Origin: Robiginitalea marina
Lineage (GTDB): Bacteria; Bacteroidota; Bacteroidia; Flavobacteriales; Flavobacteriaceae
Direction of reading: 5' to 3'
DNA: 64,000 nt
Assembly (NCBI RefSeq): GCF_024006985.1
Contig: NZ_JAMXIB010000010.1
Span: 39,525 to 103,524 of the forward strand
A program made the position numbers and the translations under genes. Numbering within the stretch: the first letter of the stretch is position 1; every line of letters begins with the position of its first letter. Positions 15,134 to 25,192 of this stretch are shown here, in pieces. The notes below the pieces were generated by a model. That model searched no databases. It worked only from the letters and a program-made list of their open reading frames with translations, and had not been told where the DNA came from.

Positions 15134-18100
15134 TTAATCCCCGAGGTAGAGGGCTCCAATTCCCTGGGCGTACAACTTCTCGTTCAGGTTTTTCACATCT
15201 TCCGAAATTATGGCCCCGGCCCGGGCTTTAAGGGAATTCCACCGGACATTCAGCTCCTGTATCTTGTCGCGGGTACCCTGGTTGATCCGCGGGATCCCGC
15301 TATCCCCATGGTTCAGTGCGGTGAGGTATTCCGCTGTAAACCCATTTACATAATTTTCCACATCGTCGTAAGCCTTGGAAAGCCTCTGTACCATTGCCTT
15401 GTCCCATTGGTCCAGTTTTTCGAGCAGGGCATCGGCTTCCCCTTTAAGGCTTTCATTTCCCTTCTCTTCAAGGTGGGCAATCACTTCCTTCAGGCTACCC
15501 TGGAGGGCGTATAGCCGGTTGGTCATCCGCGTCATTTCGGTATAGGTGGCCTCCGCTTTCCCCATGAAGTCATGGTAGTCGCTGAACTCCTCCCCGGTAG
15601 TTGGGATCAGGGGGTTTGGCAGCAGGGAGGCTTTCGTTTCCCGGCTCACGTCCCCGTAGCGCAATTGCAGGGTGTAGGTGCCGGGTATCGCCCGGTGCCC
15701 CCGGAAACTTCCCTCTATATAGACTTCCGGGGCACCTGGCAGCAGTGGATGCCTCAGGTCCCAAACAAAGCGGTTGAGCCCTGCCATTTTGGGCAGTACC
15801 GGTGCCTGTGGCGGGGCCCCTTCATAGTCCTGGTATTCAGGGTCCGGCTCGGAACTGAAGCTGCGGACCAACTGCCCCCCGGCATCCCGGACCTCCAGGA
15901 CTACCTCTGCGGATTCCTCCAGGGCGGGGAGTTCATAATAGATGACCATGCCCGATGCCGGGTTCACCCCGTCGAACGGATGGGTCCCCATCGGTTTCAC
16001 CCGGTCCATACTGCTCCACCAGTTCGGGAAAACGGCGTCTTCAGGCTGGTAGAGCTTCGCCTCTTTGGCCGGCCCCTCATATTGCCTGAGCAGGGGAAGG
16101 TCATCAAAAATCCAGAAGGACCGCCCCTGGGTGGCCAGCTGGATGTCGTCGTGCTGCAAAAGCAGGTCGGTTATGGGGACAACCGGCAGGTTCAACGGCA
16201 TGGGCGCCCATTGTTTTCCCCCGTTGAACGAGACATAGAGCCCGGTTTCCGTACCGGCCACCAGCAGGTCCCTGCGAACCGGGTCTTCGCGAACGACCCG
16301 GGTGTAGGCCCCAACCGGGATACCGGCAGTGATGTTCTCCCACGACTTGCCGTAATTGGTGCTCTTGTACAGGGCCGGGGTAAAATCGTTGAATTTATAG
16401 CGAGTGGTGGCGATATATACCGTAGCAGGGTCATGGGGGGAAACCTCGATGGCATTTACCAGGGTTTCCGGCATGCCTTTGGGGGTGATATTTTCCCAGG
16501 TCTGCCCGTTGTCGCGGGTGATATGGACCAGCCCGTCGTCGCTGCCGGTGTAGATGACCCCGGCCTGGTGGGGGGATTCCGCCACATAGCTCAGCGTCCC
16601 ATAGTTTTCGGCCCCCACGGCCTCATTGGTATAGGGGGCGCCGCCGTTGCCCTGTTTGTCATCCTGGTTGCGCGTCAGGTCAGGGGATACCACTTCCCAG
16701 GTTTGCCCTTCGTCCCGGGTCCTGAGCAGGTACTGCGCCCCGTGGTAGTAGGTATTCGGCTCGTGTACCGATTTGATGATGGGGGCGTTCCAGTTAAAGA
16801 GGTATTTCATTTCCCGGGCAGGGAGGCCCAGGTACAGGTTGGGCTCTATCATAATGTTGGTCCCTACCTGTGCTTTAACATCCAGCAGGTCGATAGTGCC
16901 CAGGTAGCTGCCGCCCATCACTTTCACCGGGTTATCGGGGTCAAATGCCAGGAAGGCGCTTTCCCCCCCGGCAGAAGGCTCCCAGTGTTCCCTTCCGATC
17001 CCGTAGGCCCCAAGGCCTATACTGGAGATTTTCACCGAGGAATTGTCCTGTTGTCCCCCGTACAGGTTATAGGGGAAGAGGTTGTCTACGGCTACCCGGT
17101 AAAACTGGGCCGTGGGCATATTGTCCTGGCGGGACCAGGTTTCCCCCCCGTCGAAGGTGATCTCTGCCCCCCCGTCATCGGAAATCACCATGTTGCGCGA
17201 ATTATCAGGGTTGATCCAAAGGTCGTGGTAATCGCCGTGGTGGGTATCGATCCCCTCCCAGGTCGTGCCCCCGTCTATGGAGCGGTAAGGGGTTGCACTG
17301 AGCACATATACCGTATGTTCGTCGTTCGGGTCCGGTGCCAGTTCGATGTAGTACCAGGCCCGCTGCAAGAGGCGATGATCGCCACTGACCCGGCTCCAGT
17401 GCCCCCCGGCGTCCTCAGAAACAAAGAGGCCGCCTTTTTCCTCATACGTGTCGCTCTCTACCAGGGCATATACCTTCCTCGGGTTGGCCCGGGATACTGC
17501 GATGGCCATTTTGCCCTTCTCCTCAGGCAGGCCTTCGTGGATCTGCGACCAGGTTTCCCCCCCGTCGGTCGACTTGTAAAGTCCGCTGCCCGGCCCGCCG
17601 CTGATAACCTGCCAGGGCTTTCGAAGGTGTTCCCACATGGCGGCGTAAAGTACCTGGGGGTTGTGCACGTCTATCGACAGGTCGCTACAGCCCGTGAGGT
17701 CGTTTACATAGAGGACCTGCTTCCAGGTCTTCCCCCCGTCCGTTGATTTATAGATGCCCCGTTCCTTCGCGGGGCCATGCAGGGCCCCCTGGGCAGCTAC
17801 CCAAACAAGGTCCGGGTTTTCCGGGTGTACGATGATCCGGGCAATATGGCGTGTCAGCTCCAGGCCCATATGCTTCCAGGTCGTTCCTCCGTCAGTGGAT
17901 TTATAGACCCCGTCACCATAGGAGGTCATCACCCCCCTGGGGGCATGCTCCCCCATACCTACGTAAACGACATTCGGATGGCTCTCCGAAACGGTGACCG
18001 CCCCGACCGAGCCTGTTTTAAAGAACCCGTCGGAGATATTCTTCCAGGTCTGGCCGGCATCTGAGGTCTTCCAAAGCCCTCCCCCGGTAGTGCCCATGTA

Positions 18101-18274
18101 ATACGTTAGCGGATCGCCAACCACCCCCGAGGAGCCAGTAGAGCGCCCCCCGCGGAAAGGGCCGATATTGCGGAACGCAGCGGGTTCGAGGTACGAGTTC
18201 AGGTCCTGTGCCAGGCTACTGAGGGCAAAGGCAAAGGCCAGTGCAAAAAGGGAAGTTCTTTTCATGGGGTTCAT
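15134..18274 (-). CDS. Giant exported BNR/VPS10-type beta-propeller protein (copy 1)
   Basis: From the ATG at 18274 the product is 1046 residues with a signal peptide ([20 protein letters not shown], cut after AQ). The N-terminal two thirds is a repeat of BNR/Asp-box units such as [14 protein letters not shown] and [14 protein letters not shown], typical of sortilin-like and xyloglucanase-like seven-blade propellers. The last third (about 790-1046) has beta and coiled-coil segments. It opens [17 protein letters not shown] like the paralogue at 55938-59195. Family members are annotated as glycosyl hydrolase or sortilin-like, but no catalytic acid is evident to me. A longer frame to 18580 exists, but its extra residues look non-coding and overlap the divergent gene's promoter. 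Confidence 0.88.
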   Translation of the reverse strand: MNPMKRTSLFALAFAFALSSLAQDLNSYLEPAAFRNIGPFRGGRSTGSSGVVGDPLTYYMGTTGGGLWKTSDAGQTWKNISDGFFKTGSVGAVTVSESHPNVVYVGMGEHAPRGVMTSYGDGVYKSTDGGTTWKHMGLELTRHIARIIVHPENPDLVWVAAQGALHGPAKERGIYKSTDGGKTWKQVLYVNDLTGCSDLSIDVHNPQVLYAAMWEHLRKPWQVISGGPGSGLYKSTDGGETWSQIHEGLPEEKGKMAIAVSRANPRKVYALVESDTYEEKGGLFVSEDAGGHWSRVSGDHRLLQRAWYYIELAPDPNDEHTVYVLSATPYRSIDGGTTWEGIDTHHGDYHDLWINPDNSRNMVISDDGGAEITFDGGETWSRQDNMPTAQFYRVAVDNLFPYNLYGGQQDNSSVKISSIGLGAYGIGREHWEPSAGGESAFLAFDPDNPVKVMGGSYLGTIDLLDVKAQVGTNIMIEPNLYLGLPAREMKYLFNWNAPIIKSVHEPNTYYHGAQYLLRTRDEGQTWEVVSPDLTRNQDDKQGNGGAPYTNEAVGAENYGTLSYVAESPHQAGVIYTGSDDGLVHITRDNGQTWENITPKGMPETLVNAIEVSPHDPATVYIATTRYKFNDFTPALYKSTNYGKSWENITAGIPVGAYTRVVREDPVRRDLLVAGTETGLYVSFNGGKQWAPMPLNLPVVPITDLLLQHDDIQLATQGRSFWIFDDLPLLRQYEGPAKEAKLYQPEDAVFPNWWSSMDRVKPMGTHPFDGVNPASGMVIYYELPALEESAEVVLEVRDAGGQLVRSFSSEPDPEYQDYEGAPPQAPVLPKMAGLNRFVWDLRHPLLPGAPEVYIEGSFRGHRAIPGTYTLQLRYGDVSRETKASLLPNPLIPTTGEEFSDYHDFMGKAEATYTEMTRMTNRLYALQGSLKEVIAHLEEKGNESLKGEADALLEKLDQWDKAMVQRLSKAYDDVENYVNGFTAEYLTALNHGDSGIPRINQGTRDKIQELNVRWNSLKARAGAIISEDVKNLNEKLYAQGIGALYLGD

Positions 18275-18294
18275 TGATTTTTGGATCAGACCTC

Positions 18295-18302
18295 TAAAAA
18301 TA
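18295..18302 (-). promoter_or_regulatory. Candidate -7 box of the BNR protein gene
   Basis: The minus strand reads TATTTTTA, 20 nt before the ATG at 18274. The same octamer precedes the GH3 gene and the hdhA-like gene. Confidence 0.4.
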
Positions 18303-18364
18303 CACCTTTGGCCGCACATAGAAAACCCCAAATCCGGCCCGGTGGGCGGAAATGCTATTTTTTG

Positions 18365-18372
18365 TACCTTTT
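18365..18372 (+). promoter_or_regulatory. Candidate -7 box of the serine hydrolase gene
   Basis: TACCTTTT sits in TTTTTTGTACCTTTTC, 62 nt before the ATG at 18435. Very similar TTTT-N-GTACCTT strings precede the GNAT gene and the CotH-like gene. Confidence 0.4.
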
Positions 18373-18434
18373 CACGGGGCGCCCCCGGGTTACTATCAGG
18401 GCGGAGGCCTTGCGCACACTCAAAATCCACTGAC

Positions 18435-19937
18435 ATGAAACCAGCAACCCTGGCCTGCCTTTCCCTCTTCCTTTTCCTCCTGCTCCCGGCCCCGGTCCGC
18501 GCCCAGGAAAACACCGAACGCCTCGACGCCATGATCCGCCAGGGGATGGAAGACTGGCATATCCCGGGCCTGGCGGCCATCGTGGTAAAGGACGGGGAGG
18601 TGGTCTTCAGTCAGGTGTATGGGGTAAAGGACCTGGGCACCGGGGCTGTTGTGGACCGGGAAACCCTTTTCAATATGGGCTCGACCACCAAAGCCGTCGT
18701 CTCCATGGCCCTGGGCATCCTGGTAGACCAGGGAAAACTGAAGTGGGAAGATAAGGTGCGCGACCACCTGCCCTCATTCAGGCTTTCGGACCCCTACATC
18801 ACCGAAGAAGCCAGGGTACAGGACCTGCTCACCCACAACCTGGGAATTGCAGGGGCCGACGGCCTTTGGGCTATGGACAGCGTTTCGACGGAAGCTACCC
18901 TTCGCCGTTTTGCCCTGTCCCGGAAAGCCTACCCGGTGCGGGGAGGGTTCCAGTACAACAACCTGATGTATGCCGTGGCCGGGGAAGTAATCGGGGCGGT
19001 TTCTGGCCAACACTGGACGGTTTTCGTAAAGGAACACCTCTTTGAGCCCCTTGAAATGGCCCGCACGGTGGCCAGGGCTACAGATATTTTCAGTGCCGGG
19101 AACTATGTAACCCCCTATTTTTACGAGAATGGGGCCGGCCATATTGCGGCGTCCCACGACTTATCGGACCAAATCGGGGCGGCCGGGATGATCTGGACCT
19201 GTGCTGCCGATATGGAACATTACCTCCAGATGCTGGAAGCTGGCGGGGAATACAAGGGAAAAACGCTCCTGAAACCGGAAACCTTTGCCTACCTGTTCCA
19301 ACCCCACACCCTGATCCCGGAATCGGATTTTTACCCAACCCGCCAGCTGACCCGACCCCATTGGATGTCTTATGGCCTGGGCTGGTTCCAGCACGACTAC
19401 CGGGGACACAAACTGGATTTCCATACAGGGAGCATCAGTGGGCTGGTAGCCATCGCAGGCATCATGCACGACAAGAATACGGCCGTCTATGTCCTGGCCA
19501 ACCGGGACCACGCAGAGCTCCGGCATGCCATTTTGTACCAGGCGCTCGACCTGTGGGCTTTTGGGGAGGCCAGCCGCGACTGGCATCAGGAAGTGTTTGA
19601 ACTCTATGAAGGAATCCGCAAAGCCTCCGAAAACCGGGAACTGGAATTCTCAAAGCAACGGGTAAAGGATACGCGGCCCACTCTGCCCCTCGCGGCCTAT
19701 GAAGGCACCTACCACCACCCCATGCTGGGGGATGTGTTCGTACGCCAATCTCCGGACGGCCTGCAATTCGACTTCAACCATTTTACGGCCTTTGAAGCCG
19801 GGCACTGGCACTACAACAGCTTCCGCTCCACCCGGGAAAACCGATACCGGGCGGAGGTGCTTTTTACCTTCCACCTGGGCCCCGCCGGAACCGTATCGGA
19901 ATTGGAAGCCATGGGAGAACGGTTTAAAAAACAGTGA
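18435..19937 (+). CDS. Exported serine hydrolase of the beta-lactamase/PBP4* family
   Basis: The start is placed at the ATG at 18435, where a clear signal peptide begins ([18 protein letters not shown], cut after AQ). The upstream extension in the same frame is not signal-like. The 500-residue product has the catalytic SxxK as Ser83-Thr-Thr-Lys86 and the YxN motif as Tyr174-Asn-Asn176, followed by a C-terminal DUF3471-like beta domain from about 410. Such proteins are D-aminopeptidases, esterases or PBP-like hydrolases and are rarely true antibiotic lactamases. Substrate cannot be read from sequence. Confidence 0.93.
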   Translation: MKPATLACLSLFLFLLLPAPVRAQENTERLDAMIRQGMEDWHIPGLAAIVVKDGEVVFSQVYGVKDLGTGAVVDRETLFNMGSTTKAVVSMALGILVDQGKLKWEDKVRDHLPSFRLSDPYITEEARVQDLLTHNLGIAGADGLWAMDSVSTEATLRRFALSRKAYPVRGGFQYNNLMYAVAGEVIGAVSGQHWTVFVKEHLFEPLEMARTVARATDIFSAGNYVTPYFYENGAGHIAASHDLSDQIGAAGMIWTCAADMEHYLQMLEAGGEYKGKTLLKPETFAYLFQPHTLIPESDFYPTRQLTRPHWMSYGLGWFQHDYRGHKLDFHTGSISGLVAIAGIMHDKNTAVYVLANRDHAELRHAILYQALDLWAFGEASRDWHQEVFELYEGIRKASENRELEFSKQRVKDTRPTLPLAAYEGTYHHPMLGDVFVRQSPDGLQFDFNHFTAFEAGHWHYNSFRSTRENRYRAEVLFTFHLGPAGTVSELEAMGERFKKQ

Positions 19938-19943
19938 CCAAAA

Positions 19944-19975
19944 AAACCCTGCGAAAGGTCAGGCTCGCAGGGTTT
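19944..19975. terminator. Bidirectional terminator hairpin
   Basis: AAACCCTGCGA (19944-19954) and TCGCAGGGTTT (19965-19975) form a perfect 11-bp stem with a 10-nt loop. It lies between the convergent serine hydrolase and DUF1080 genes, with A- and T-rich ends on both sides. Confidence 0.85.
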
Positions 19976-20001
19976 CGTTCAGTTTGCGGGGAATTGCCCG
20001 C

Positions 20002-20958
20002 CTAATTTTCCGGTTCTGAAATGGTGATGTTGCGGTATTCCACAGGGCCGTGGTCGCCCTGCAGGTAAATGGGCCCCGGCTCCCCTTCGCGGCTGTCGAG
20101 CGCCCCCCCGGTAATCCCCGGGATAATCTGGTTGTGGATGATGGTTTCCCCATTGGCCACAACAGTGACGCGACGGCCTATCAGGGTAATGTCGTAACTC
20201 TGCCACTCCCCGGGCTTTTTGGCAACATTGGCACTTGGGGTCAGGAACCCGTAGACCCCCCCAAGGTAAATGGAAGCCGGTTCTTTCCCATAGCTGTCTT
20301 CAACCTGTACCTCATACCGCCCCCGCAGGTATACCCCTGAGTTGGAGTGTTCCGGGTAGCGGAATTCGATATGGAGTTTGAAATCCATAAATTTTTCTTC
20401 CGTCATGAGGTTCACCCCTGAAGCAGGGCTGGTCAGCACCCCGTCCTTCACGAACCACTGGTTTTCCATCCCGCGCGCCAGCTGCGGGACCCAGCCCTCC
20501 AGGCTGTTTTCGTTCAGCAAGGCCCTGGGTTCGGACCACGATACAGGGGCCGGGTATAACAGGGAAGGTGCCCGAGTGCCCCGGAAGGCCCTGCTATGGC
20601 CCATATGGTCGAGGAGGTTCCCTTCCATCCTGTCTTCGTTTACCGTGCCGGTAAGATGCATGTAATGGGTGCCGCTCCACTGGGGGGGAATGCTGAAGCT
20701 GATCAGCCCCCCTTTATCGAAGACTTCGGAAATCGGCCGGGCACTCCCGCCCGGGCCTACAAAGTAGCCTACCAGGGCCTTATTACCGGACAACTTCACC
20801 TCAAGCCAGGAGGGGACCCAGGCCTCGCCGTACTGTATCTCGAGGTCCCATCGGCCAATGGCCCCGGAAGCCCCGGGGTCCTGGGCGGCAAGGGGACAAA
20901 CAAAAAGGAAAAACCCCGAAATCAGGGCTGCACTGAAATTTCTTTGGAATGAATTCAT
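20002..20958 (-). CDS. Exported DUF1080 (3-keto-disaccharide hydrolase-type) protein
   Basis: The 318-residue product has a signal peptide ending in AAQ. A first domain (about 35-135) precedes the DUF1080 lectin-like jelly roll (about 145-315), recognised by LLNENSLEGWV, the stretch FKLHIEFRYPEHSNSGVYLRG, and QSYDITLIGRRVTVVANGE near the end. DUF1080 members include 3-keto-glycoside hydrolases acting on oxidised sugars, so a periplasmic role in glycan breakdown is plausible. It is a single gene with a promoter box at 20984-20991. Confidence 0.9.
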   Translation of the reverse strand: MNSFQRNFSAALISGFFLFVCPLAAQDPGASGAIGRWDLEIQYGEAWVPSWLEVKLSGNKALVGYFVGPGGSARPISEVFDKGGLISFSIPPQWSGTHYMHLTGTVNEDRMEGNLLDHMGHSRAFRGTRAPSLLYPAPVSWSEPRALLNENSLEGWVPQLARGMENQWFVKDGVLTSPASGVNLMTEEKFMDFKLHIEFRYPEHSNSGVYLRGRYEVQVEDSYGKEPASIYLGGVYGFLTPSANVAKKPGEWQSYDITLIGRRVTVVANGETIIHNQIIPGITGGALDSREGEPGPIYLQGDHGPVEYRNITISEPEN

Positions 20959-20983
20959 GGGAACACAGGTTTATAACACCCCA

Positions 20984-20991
20984 TAAAAGTA
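20984..20991 (-). promoter_or_regulatory. Candidate -7 box of the DUF1080 gene
   Basis: TACTTTTA on the minus strand, 25 nt before the ATG at 20958. It is identical to the hyaA candidate box. Confidence 0.4.
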
Positions 20992-21047
20992 AGGAATTTA
21001 AGTGGGGTTGCACAGCGGGAAAACACCTTCCAAAACCGGGAGTTTTG

Positions 21048-21055
21048 TACCTTGT
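21048..21055 (+). promoter_or_regulatory. Candidate -7 box of the GNAT gene
   Basis: TACCTTGT within GTTTTGTACCTTGTC, 17 nt before the ATG at 21073. Confidence 0.35.
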
Positions 21056-21072
21056 CTTTTTTAAGCGCCCTT

Positions 21073-21573
21073 ATGGATCCCATGGTTGAACTGCGACAGG
21101 CGACCCACCCGGAAGACGCCCGCGAAATAGCCGGCCTGGCCAGCACCATCTGGCGGGAACACTACACCCCCATCATCGGAAAGGCCCAGGTGGAATACAT
21201 GCTGGAACGCTTCCAGTCTGCCGCGGCCATAGCAGACCAGATAAAAGGCGGCATGCAGTACTACCTCATCCTATCCGGCGGCCATGCGGTAGGTTATCTC
21301 GCTTTTGAAAAACAGGGCGAGGGGCTTTTTCTCAGTAAAATCTACCTGTTGAACGAATTTCGGGGCAAAGGACTGGGGCGGGAAGCCATGGAATTCATTA
21401 GCCGGGAAGCCCGTGACAGGGGTTGCTCCACCATTTCGCTCACGGTGAACAAAAACAACACCCGTTCCATAGCCGCCTATGAGGGGATGGGTTTCAAAAA
21501 GAAAGAAGCCCTGGTGATGGATATCGGAGGCGGCTTTGTCATGGACGATTACCGTATGGAAAAGGCGCTTTAG
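21073..21573 (+). CDS. GNAT-family N-acetyltransferase
   Basis: The 166-residue protein has the GNAT fold: the acetyl-CoA loop FRGKGLGREAMEFI (R/Q-x-x-G-x-G/A) near residue 100 and the later strand-helix NKNNTRSIAAYEGMGFK typical of RimI-like members. The ATG at 21073 is chosen. A TTG 21 nt upstream extends the frame but overlaps the promoter box. The substrate is unknown. It converges on the next gene with a 9-nt gap. Confidence 0.92.
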   Translation: MDPMVELRQATHPEDAREIAGLASTIWREHYTPIIGKAQVEYMLERFQSAAAIADQIKGGMQYYLILSGGHAVGYLAFEKQGEGLFLSKIYLLNEFRGKGLGREAMEFISREARDRGCSTISLTVNKNNTRSIAAYEGMGFKKKEALVMDIGGGFVMDDYRMEKAL

Positions 21574-21582
21574 AAAAGTGGA

Positions 21583-22281
21583 TTACCGGTCGATGCCGAA
21601 ATTCTCCAGTTGGATGTCGTCCAACCCCACCTCATCGAAGGGGTATTCCATCTGGTCCTGGATGTTGTAGAGGGAAATCAGGATAAACTCGGTCACCACC
21701 ACGATGAAATAGATCACCAGGTCACTGTTGCTGACCCCGATGTTAAAGACGATGTTGGGGGCATAAATGAGCGGGAAAACAAAAATAAACACCAGGCAAT
21801 ACGCCTTCAGGGCTTTGGGCGTGCGGTGCGTATTGATTGCGTGCAAATTTTCAAACCCCTCCTGCAGGTCATTCAGGTATCGGAACATGCGGTCCCGGAT
21901 CCGCCTTGGGATACCCTCTTCCGATTGCAGTATAAAATAATGCAACTCGTTGATGGCATCGTCCACGGCTTTGGCCTCCCCGGGGTTTTTCTTCAGGTGC
22001 AGAAGGGTGAGGTCGCTGATATTCCCAATTAGGGCTTCCGACTTTGCCTTGTCCTCCGGGGTAAGCTCAGTACCCATCTGCACATAGAAATAAAGGGTTT
22101 TTAAACTGGAGCGGAACCGGCTCAGGTGTTCCAGCGCCTTTTCCCGCCTGCGGAAAGCCCCTCGGATATTAAAGACCAAAGGGAAGACAATGGCAATGCT
22201 AAGTAGGGTCAGGTCTACATTATAGCCCAACTCATATGCCAGTGAGAAGTAGGTTACCCCCACTGAGATTCCCAAAACCAT
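21583..22281 (-). CDS. Membrane protein, possibly bestrophin-related, function unknown
   Basis: The 232-residue product has two hydrophobic hairpins, one at the N-terminus (about 1-38) and one at about 165-205, separated by a long charged helical segment. The end, QMEYPFDEVGLDDIQLE, recalls the PF-x-D/E-x-x-D-D motif after the last helix of bacterial bestrophin channels, but the match is weak. The frame is open 36 nt upstream of the ATG up to a TAG, with no start codon other than rare ATT/ATA, so 22281 is taken. Confidence 0.75.
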   Translation of the reverse strand: MVLGISVGVTYFSLAYELGYNVDLTLLSIAIVFPLVFNIRGAFRRREKALEHLSRFRSSLKTLYFYVQMGTELTPEDKAKSEALIGNISDLTLLHLKKNPGEAKAVDDAINELHYFILQSEEGIPRRIRDRMFRYLNDLQEGFENLHAINTHRTPKALKAYCLVFIFVFPLIYAPNIVFNIGVSNSDLVIYFIVVVTEFILISLYNIQDQMEYPFDEVGLDDIQLENFGIDR

Positions 22282-22334
22282 GAAGGTTTTGCTGTTAATT
22301 ATTGAGGCGTAGAGTTTAATATACTAATTTTTAG

Positions 22335-22342
22335 TACCTTAA
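22335..22342 (+). promoter_or_regulatory. Candidate -7 box of the CotH-like gene
   Basis: TACCTTAA in TTTTTAGTACCTTAAGACC, 23 nt before the GTG start. The same octamer lies ahead of the gene at 42002. Confidence 0.4.
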
Positions 22343-22365
22343 GACCAAATATAACCGCCAAGATA

Positions 22366-23430
22366 GTGAAAAAACCATTCCTTGCAGGGCTTGCCCTGTT
22401 CTTTTTGTCCACAGGGCCCGCCGCATTTGCCCAGCCCCAAACCTCTGCTGCGGATCCGGAAACCGCAACATCCCTTTTCACGACTGAGGAGCCCCTGAAT
22501 ATCCACCTGCAATATTCAAACCGGGAACTCCGCAAAAACACCAACGACAGCACCTACCTGGAGTGCATGCTGTCGTACCAGGATGCAGATGGCCAGTGGG
22601 ACTCCCTGGAGGTGCGCGTGCGTGCCCGGGGAAACTGGCGAAAGGAAAATTGTTTCCTGGCTCCCGTTAAACTCAAAATCAAAAAAAAGGAGGCAGAAGG
22701 CACCCTTTTCGAGGGTAGCAAGGAGCTAAAGCTCGTACTCCCATGCCGCGATAATGAATACGGGCAGGACTATGTGATCAAGGAATACCTGGCGTACAAG
22801 CTTTATGAGAAAGTGTCACCCTACCATTTCAAGACCAGGAGGTTGTCCGTTGCCTATACGGATGATTCCGGCAAGAAGGCTAAAGACTACGTGTTGGAGG
22901 GCTTCCTGATCGAGGACGTCGACCAGATGGCCGAACGCTGCAATGCCAAAAAACTCACCCGTTCCGTGCACCCGCTCCAACAGGATGACCTCTGTTCGGT
23001 ACAAAATGATTTTTTCCAGTACATGATTGGCAACACAGATTTTTCGGTAGCCTACCAACACAACGAGAAACTGATTTTTGTGGAGGGCCGCAGCGCCATT
23101 CCGGTACCTTATGATTTTGATATGTGCGGCCTGGTCAATGCCAATTATGCCGTGGTTTCCCAGGTACAGGGGGAAAGCCTGGAAATCTCACACGTCACCC
23201 AGCGCCTGTATCGCGGATTTAAGCGAAGCCCGGCGATTTATGAACAGGTACGGCAGGAATTCCTTTCCAAAAAAGATGTCTTCATGGAACAAGTGGATGC
23301 GCTGCAACCCAGCTTCCGCAAATCCGGGCAATTCGAGGGTGCCCGCGACTTTGTACTGGAATTTTTCGAAGTCCTGCAAAACGACAACCAGTACCGCCAA
23401 AAAATCCTGGCCATGGCCCGGGAAAAGTAA
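22366..23430 (+). CDS. Exported CotH-kinase-like protein
   Basis: The 354-residue product starts at GTG, fixed by an upstream promoter box and a signal peptide (MKKPFLAGLALFFLSTGPAA, cut after AQ). Features that recall the CotH atypical kinase family are RVRARGNWRKENC, KLKIKKKEAEG, ELKLVLPC, EGFLIEDVDQMAERCN, a QYMIGNTDFSV segment and the metal-site-like PYDFDMCGLVNANYA. CotH proteins phosphorylate secreted proteins. I infer only a distant relation and cannot confirm activity. Similar proteins are widespread and unnamed in Flavobacteriia. Confidence 0.75.
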   Translation: MKKPFLAGLALFFLSTGPAAFAQPQTSAADPETATSLFTTEEPLNIHLQYSNRELRKNTNDSTYLECMLSYQDADGQWDSLEVRVRARGNWRKENCFLAPVKLKIKKKEAEGTLFEGSKELKLVLPCRDNEYGQDYVIKEYLAYKLYEKVSPYHFKTRRLSVAYTDDSGKKAKDYVLEGFLIEDVDQMAERCNAKKLTRSVHPLQQDDLCSVQNDFFQYMIGNTDFSVAYQHNEKLIFVEGRSAIPVPYDFDMCGLVNANYAVVSQVQGESLEISHVTQRLYRGFKRSPAIYEQVRQEFLSKKDVFMEQVDALQPSFRKSGQFEGARDFVLEFFEVLQNDNQYRQKILAMAREK

Positions 23431-23457
23431 GGGGCAGAAAATCAGCGGCAGTTCAGG

Positions 23458-25173
23458 TTAACGCTCCCAAAGTTCATATAGCGTGGTCCCCCCGACAGCC
23501 CCATTCGGCATCTGCAGGTTCAGGATCAGCGCAAGGGTCGGGGCAATATCGGTAGGGTTGACCCTGCGTACCGAGCTTCCCTGCCGGATACCTTTCCCAA
23601 ACCAAATCAGGGGAACCTGCGTATCATAGGGATACCCCGTACTGTGACTGGTCCCCTGATACTGCGACAGGGGGGTCCGGAAATTCCCTGTGGGCAGGTA
23701 TGCCGGTTCGTAATTGAGCAGCACATCGCCCGAACGCCCCGGATGGAAACCCCGTTGCAAAAGGGCCCTTATCCCTTCCGTATATTCGACCTGCTGCAGG
23801 GAGGTAGCCGTAAGGGCATCCCTGACCCCGGGCTGCTTCCGCATAAAATCGGCCACTGTCTGTTGTACCTCGGGCAGCGACAAACCACGCTGGGCAATCA
23901 GGTCGCGGTCGAGGTAAATCTGCTCATTCCCGAAATAGGAAATCCATTCAAAAGCGCCGTACGTCTGGCTCAGGTAAAAGGAAAGGTCCTGCCTGTATTT
24001 TGGCAGCACGGCCAGGCCGGCAGACACCTTCTTGTCGTGCAGGTAAGAAACCACCGGTACTACCCCGTGGTCGGAAGTAAGGAATAGCAGGTAGTTCCCC
24101 GAACCGACTTCCCTGTCCAGGGTGCTGAGAAGGTCCTCCAGGTCCCGGTCGAGGCGCAGGTAGATGTCCTGCAGCTCCACGGAATGGGGTCCAAAGGTGT
24201 GGCCCACGATATCGGGGGCTGAGAAACTAATCAATAGCATGTCTGTAGCCCTGCCCTGCCCGAGTTTTTCCTGCCTCCGGGCCTCCAGGGCAAAATCTTT
24301 CAGGAGGGTGTTGCCGAAAGGGGTCCCCCAAAGGAGGTGGTAAAATTCCGTGTCCCCTTCGAACAACTTACGTATTTCTTCATAATCATACGGAAAGGTC
24401 GGGGTTTCCTTGCCCCTGAGCCTGACCTCAAAAGGATTGTCATCGGGGGCGCTTTCGTCGTATTCCGACAGGGGCAACAAGGGCTTCCAGGTTTGGCTGA
24501 GGTACTTGTCGGTGCGCTCCTCCTGGTTGAATGCCGTTACCCAGGCGGGCAACTCTTCCATATAATATGTACTGCTGACGAAATACCCCGGGCTGCTTTC
24601 CCAGTCGTGCCAGTAAGCCGCATTGGCCGTGCGCCCCCCGGGCAGGATGGCCCCCCGGTCTTTCAGGGAAACGCTCACCACCTTTGATTTGAAATTGGTG
24701 CCCAGGCGCAGCTGGTCCGAGATGGTCGTGCTTAACAGCCGGGCAGGGGAGCGCCCTTCCGGATTGGCCACGGCTGAGCCGGTCAGCTGTACCTTGGGGT
24801 CGCCTACATTGCTGACCACCTCTTTGGAGGAGCGTTCATACCAACTGTTCCCCACCACCCCGTGCACCCCTGGGACCGCCCCGGTATAAATGGAGGCATG
24901 GCCGGCTGCGGTAACCGTGGGAATATAATTGTAATGGGTGTTTTTGAAATTATACCCCTCCCCCAGGAGCCTTTTGAAACCCCCCTGGGTATAGTGGTCC
25001 TGGTATTTATACAGGTAATCGAATCGCATCTGGTCGACCACCACCCCTACCACCAGCTTCGGAACTTCGGGGCCCTTCTGCTGGGCCACCAACCCTGCTG
25101 TAAATATAATCGCGCCTGTTAGCATCGCCTGCATCCCCAGGCGATGGGCCCTGTGTAATACGTTTTTTTTCAT
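23458..25173 (-). CDS. pafA: PafA-type alkaline phosphatase
   Basis: The 571-residue exported enzyme (signal ends AQQ) belongs to the alkaline phosphatase superfamily. It shows metal ligand Asp48 in VVDQMRFDY, nucleophile Thr88 in TVTAAGHASIYTG, Asn110 in GNSWY and the PafA-specific Lys172/Arg174 pair in SLKDRGA, followed by DIVGHTFGP and TSDHGV zinc motifs. PafA releases phosphate from many phosphomonoesters in the periplasm without calcium activation and is common in Bacteroidota. It is 19 nt downstream of the M20 peptidase gene and probably co-transcribed with it. Confidence 0.95.
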   Translation of the reverse strand: MKKNVLHRAHRLGMQAMLTGAIIFTAGLVAQQKGPEVPKLVVGVVVDQMRFDYLYKYQDHYTQGGFKRLLGEGYNFKNTHYNYIPTVTAAGHASIYTGAVPGVHGVVGNSWYERSSKEVVSNVGDPKVQLTGSAVANPEGRSPARLLSTTISDQLRLGTNFKSKVVSVSLKDRGAILPGGRTANAAYWHDWESSPGYFVSSTYYMEELPAWVTAFNQEERTDKYLSQTWKPLLPLSEYDESAPDDNPFEVRLRGKETPTFPYDYEEIRKLFEGDTEFYHLLWGTPFGNTLLKDFALEARRQEKLGQGRATDMLLISFSAPDIVGHTFGPHSVELQDIYLRLDRDLEDLLSTLDREVGSGNYLLFLTSDHGVVPVVSYLHDKKVSAGLAVLPKYRQDLSFYLSQTYGAFEWISYFGNEQIYLDRDLIAQRGLSLPEVQQTVADFMRKQPGVRDALTATSLQQVEYTEGIRALLQRGFHPGRSGDVLLNYEPAYLPTGNFRTPLSQYQGTSHSTGYPYDTQVPLIWFGKGIRQGSSVRRVNPTDIAPTLALILNLQMPNGAVGGTTLYELWER

Positions 25174-25192
25174 CCGGATAGTTATGTAACCC

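Noticed and set aside
15572..17746. Plus-strand frame of 724 codons
   Set aside because: Antisense to the BNR propeller gene; no signal, motif or promoter of its own.
18275..18580. N-terminal extension of BNR copy 1
   Set aside because: The extra 102 residues are basic and random in character, precede a proper signal peptide and cross the divergent gene's promoter.
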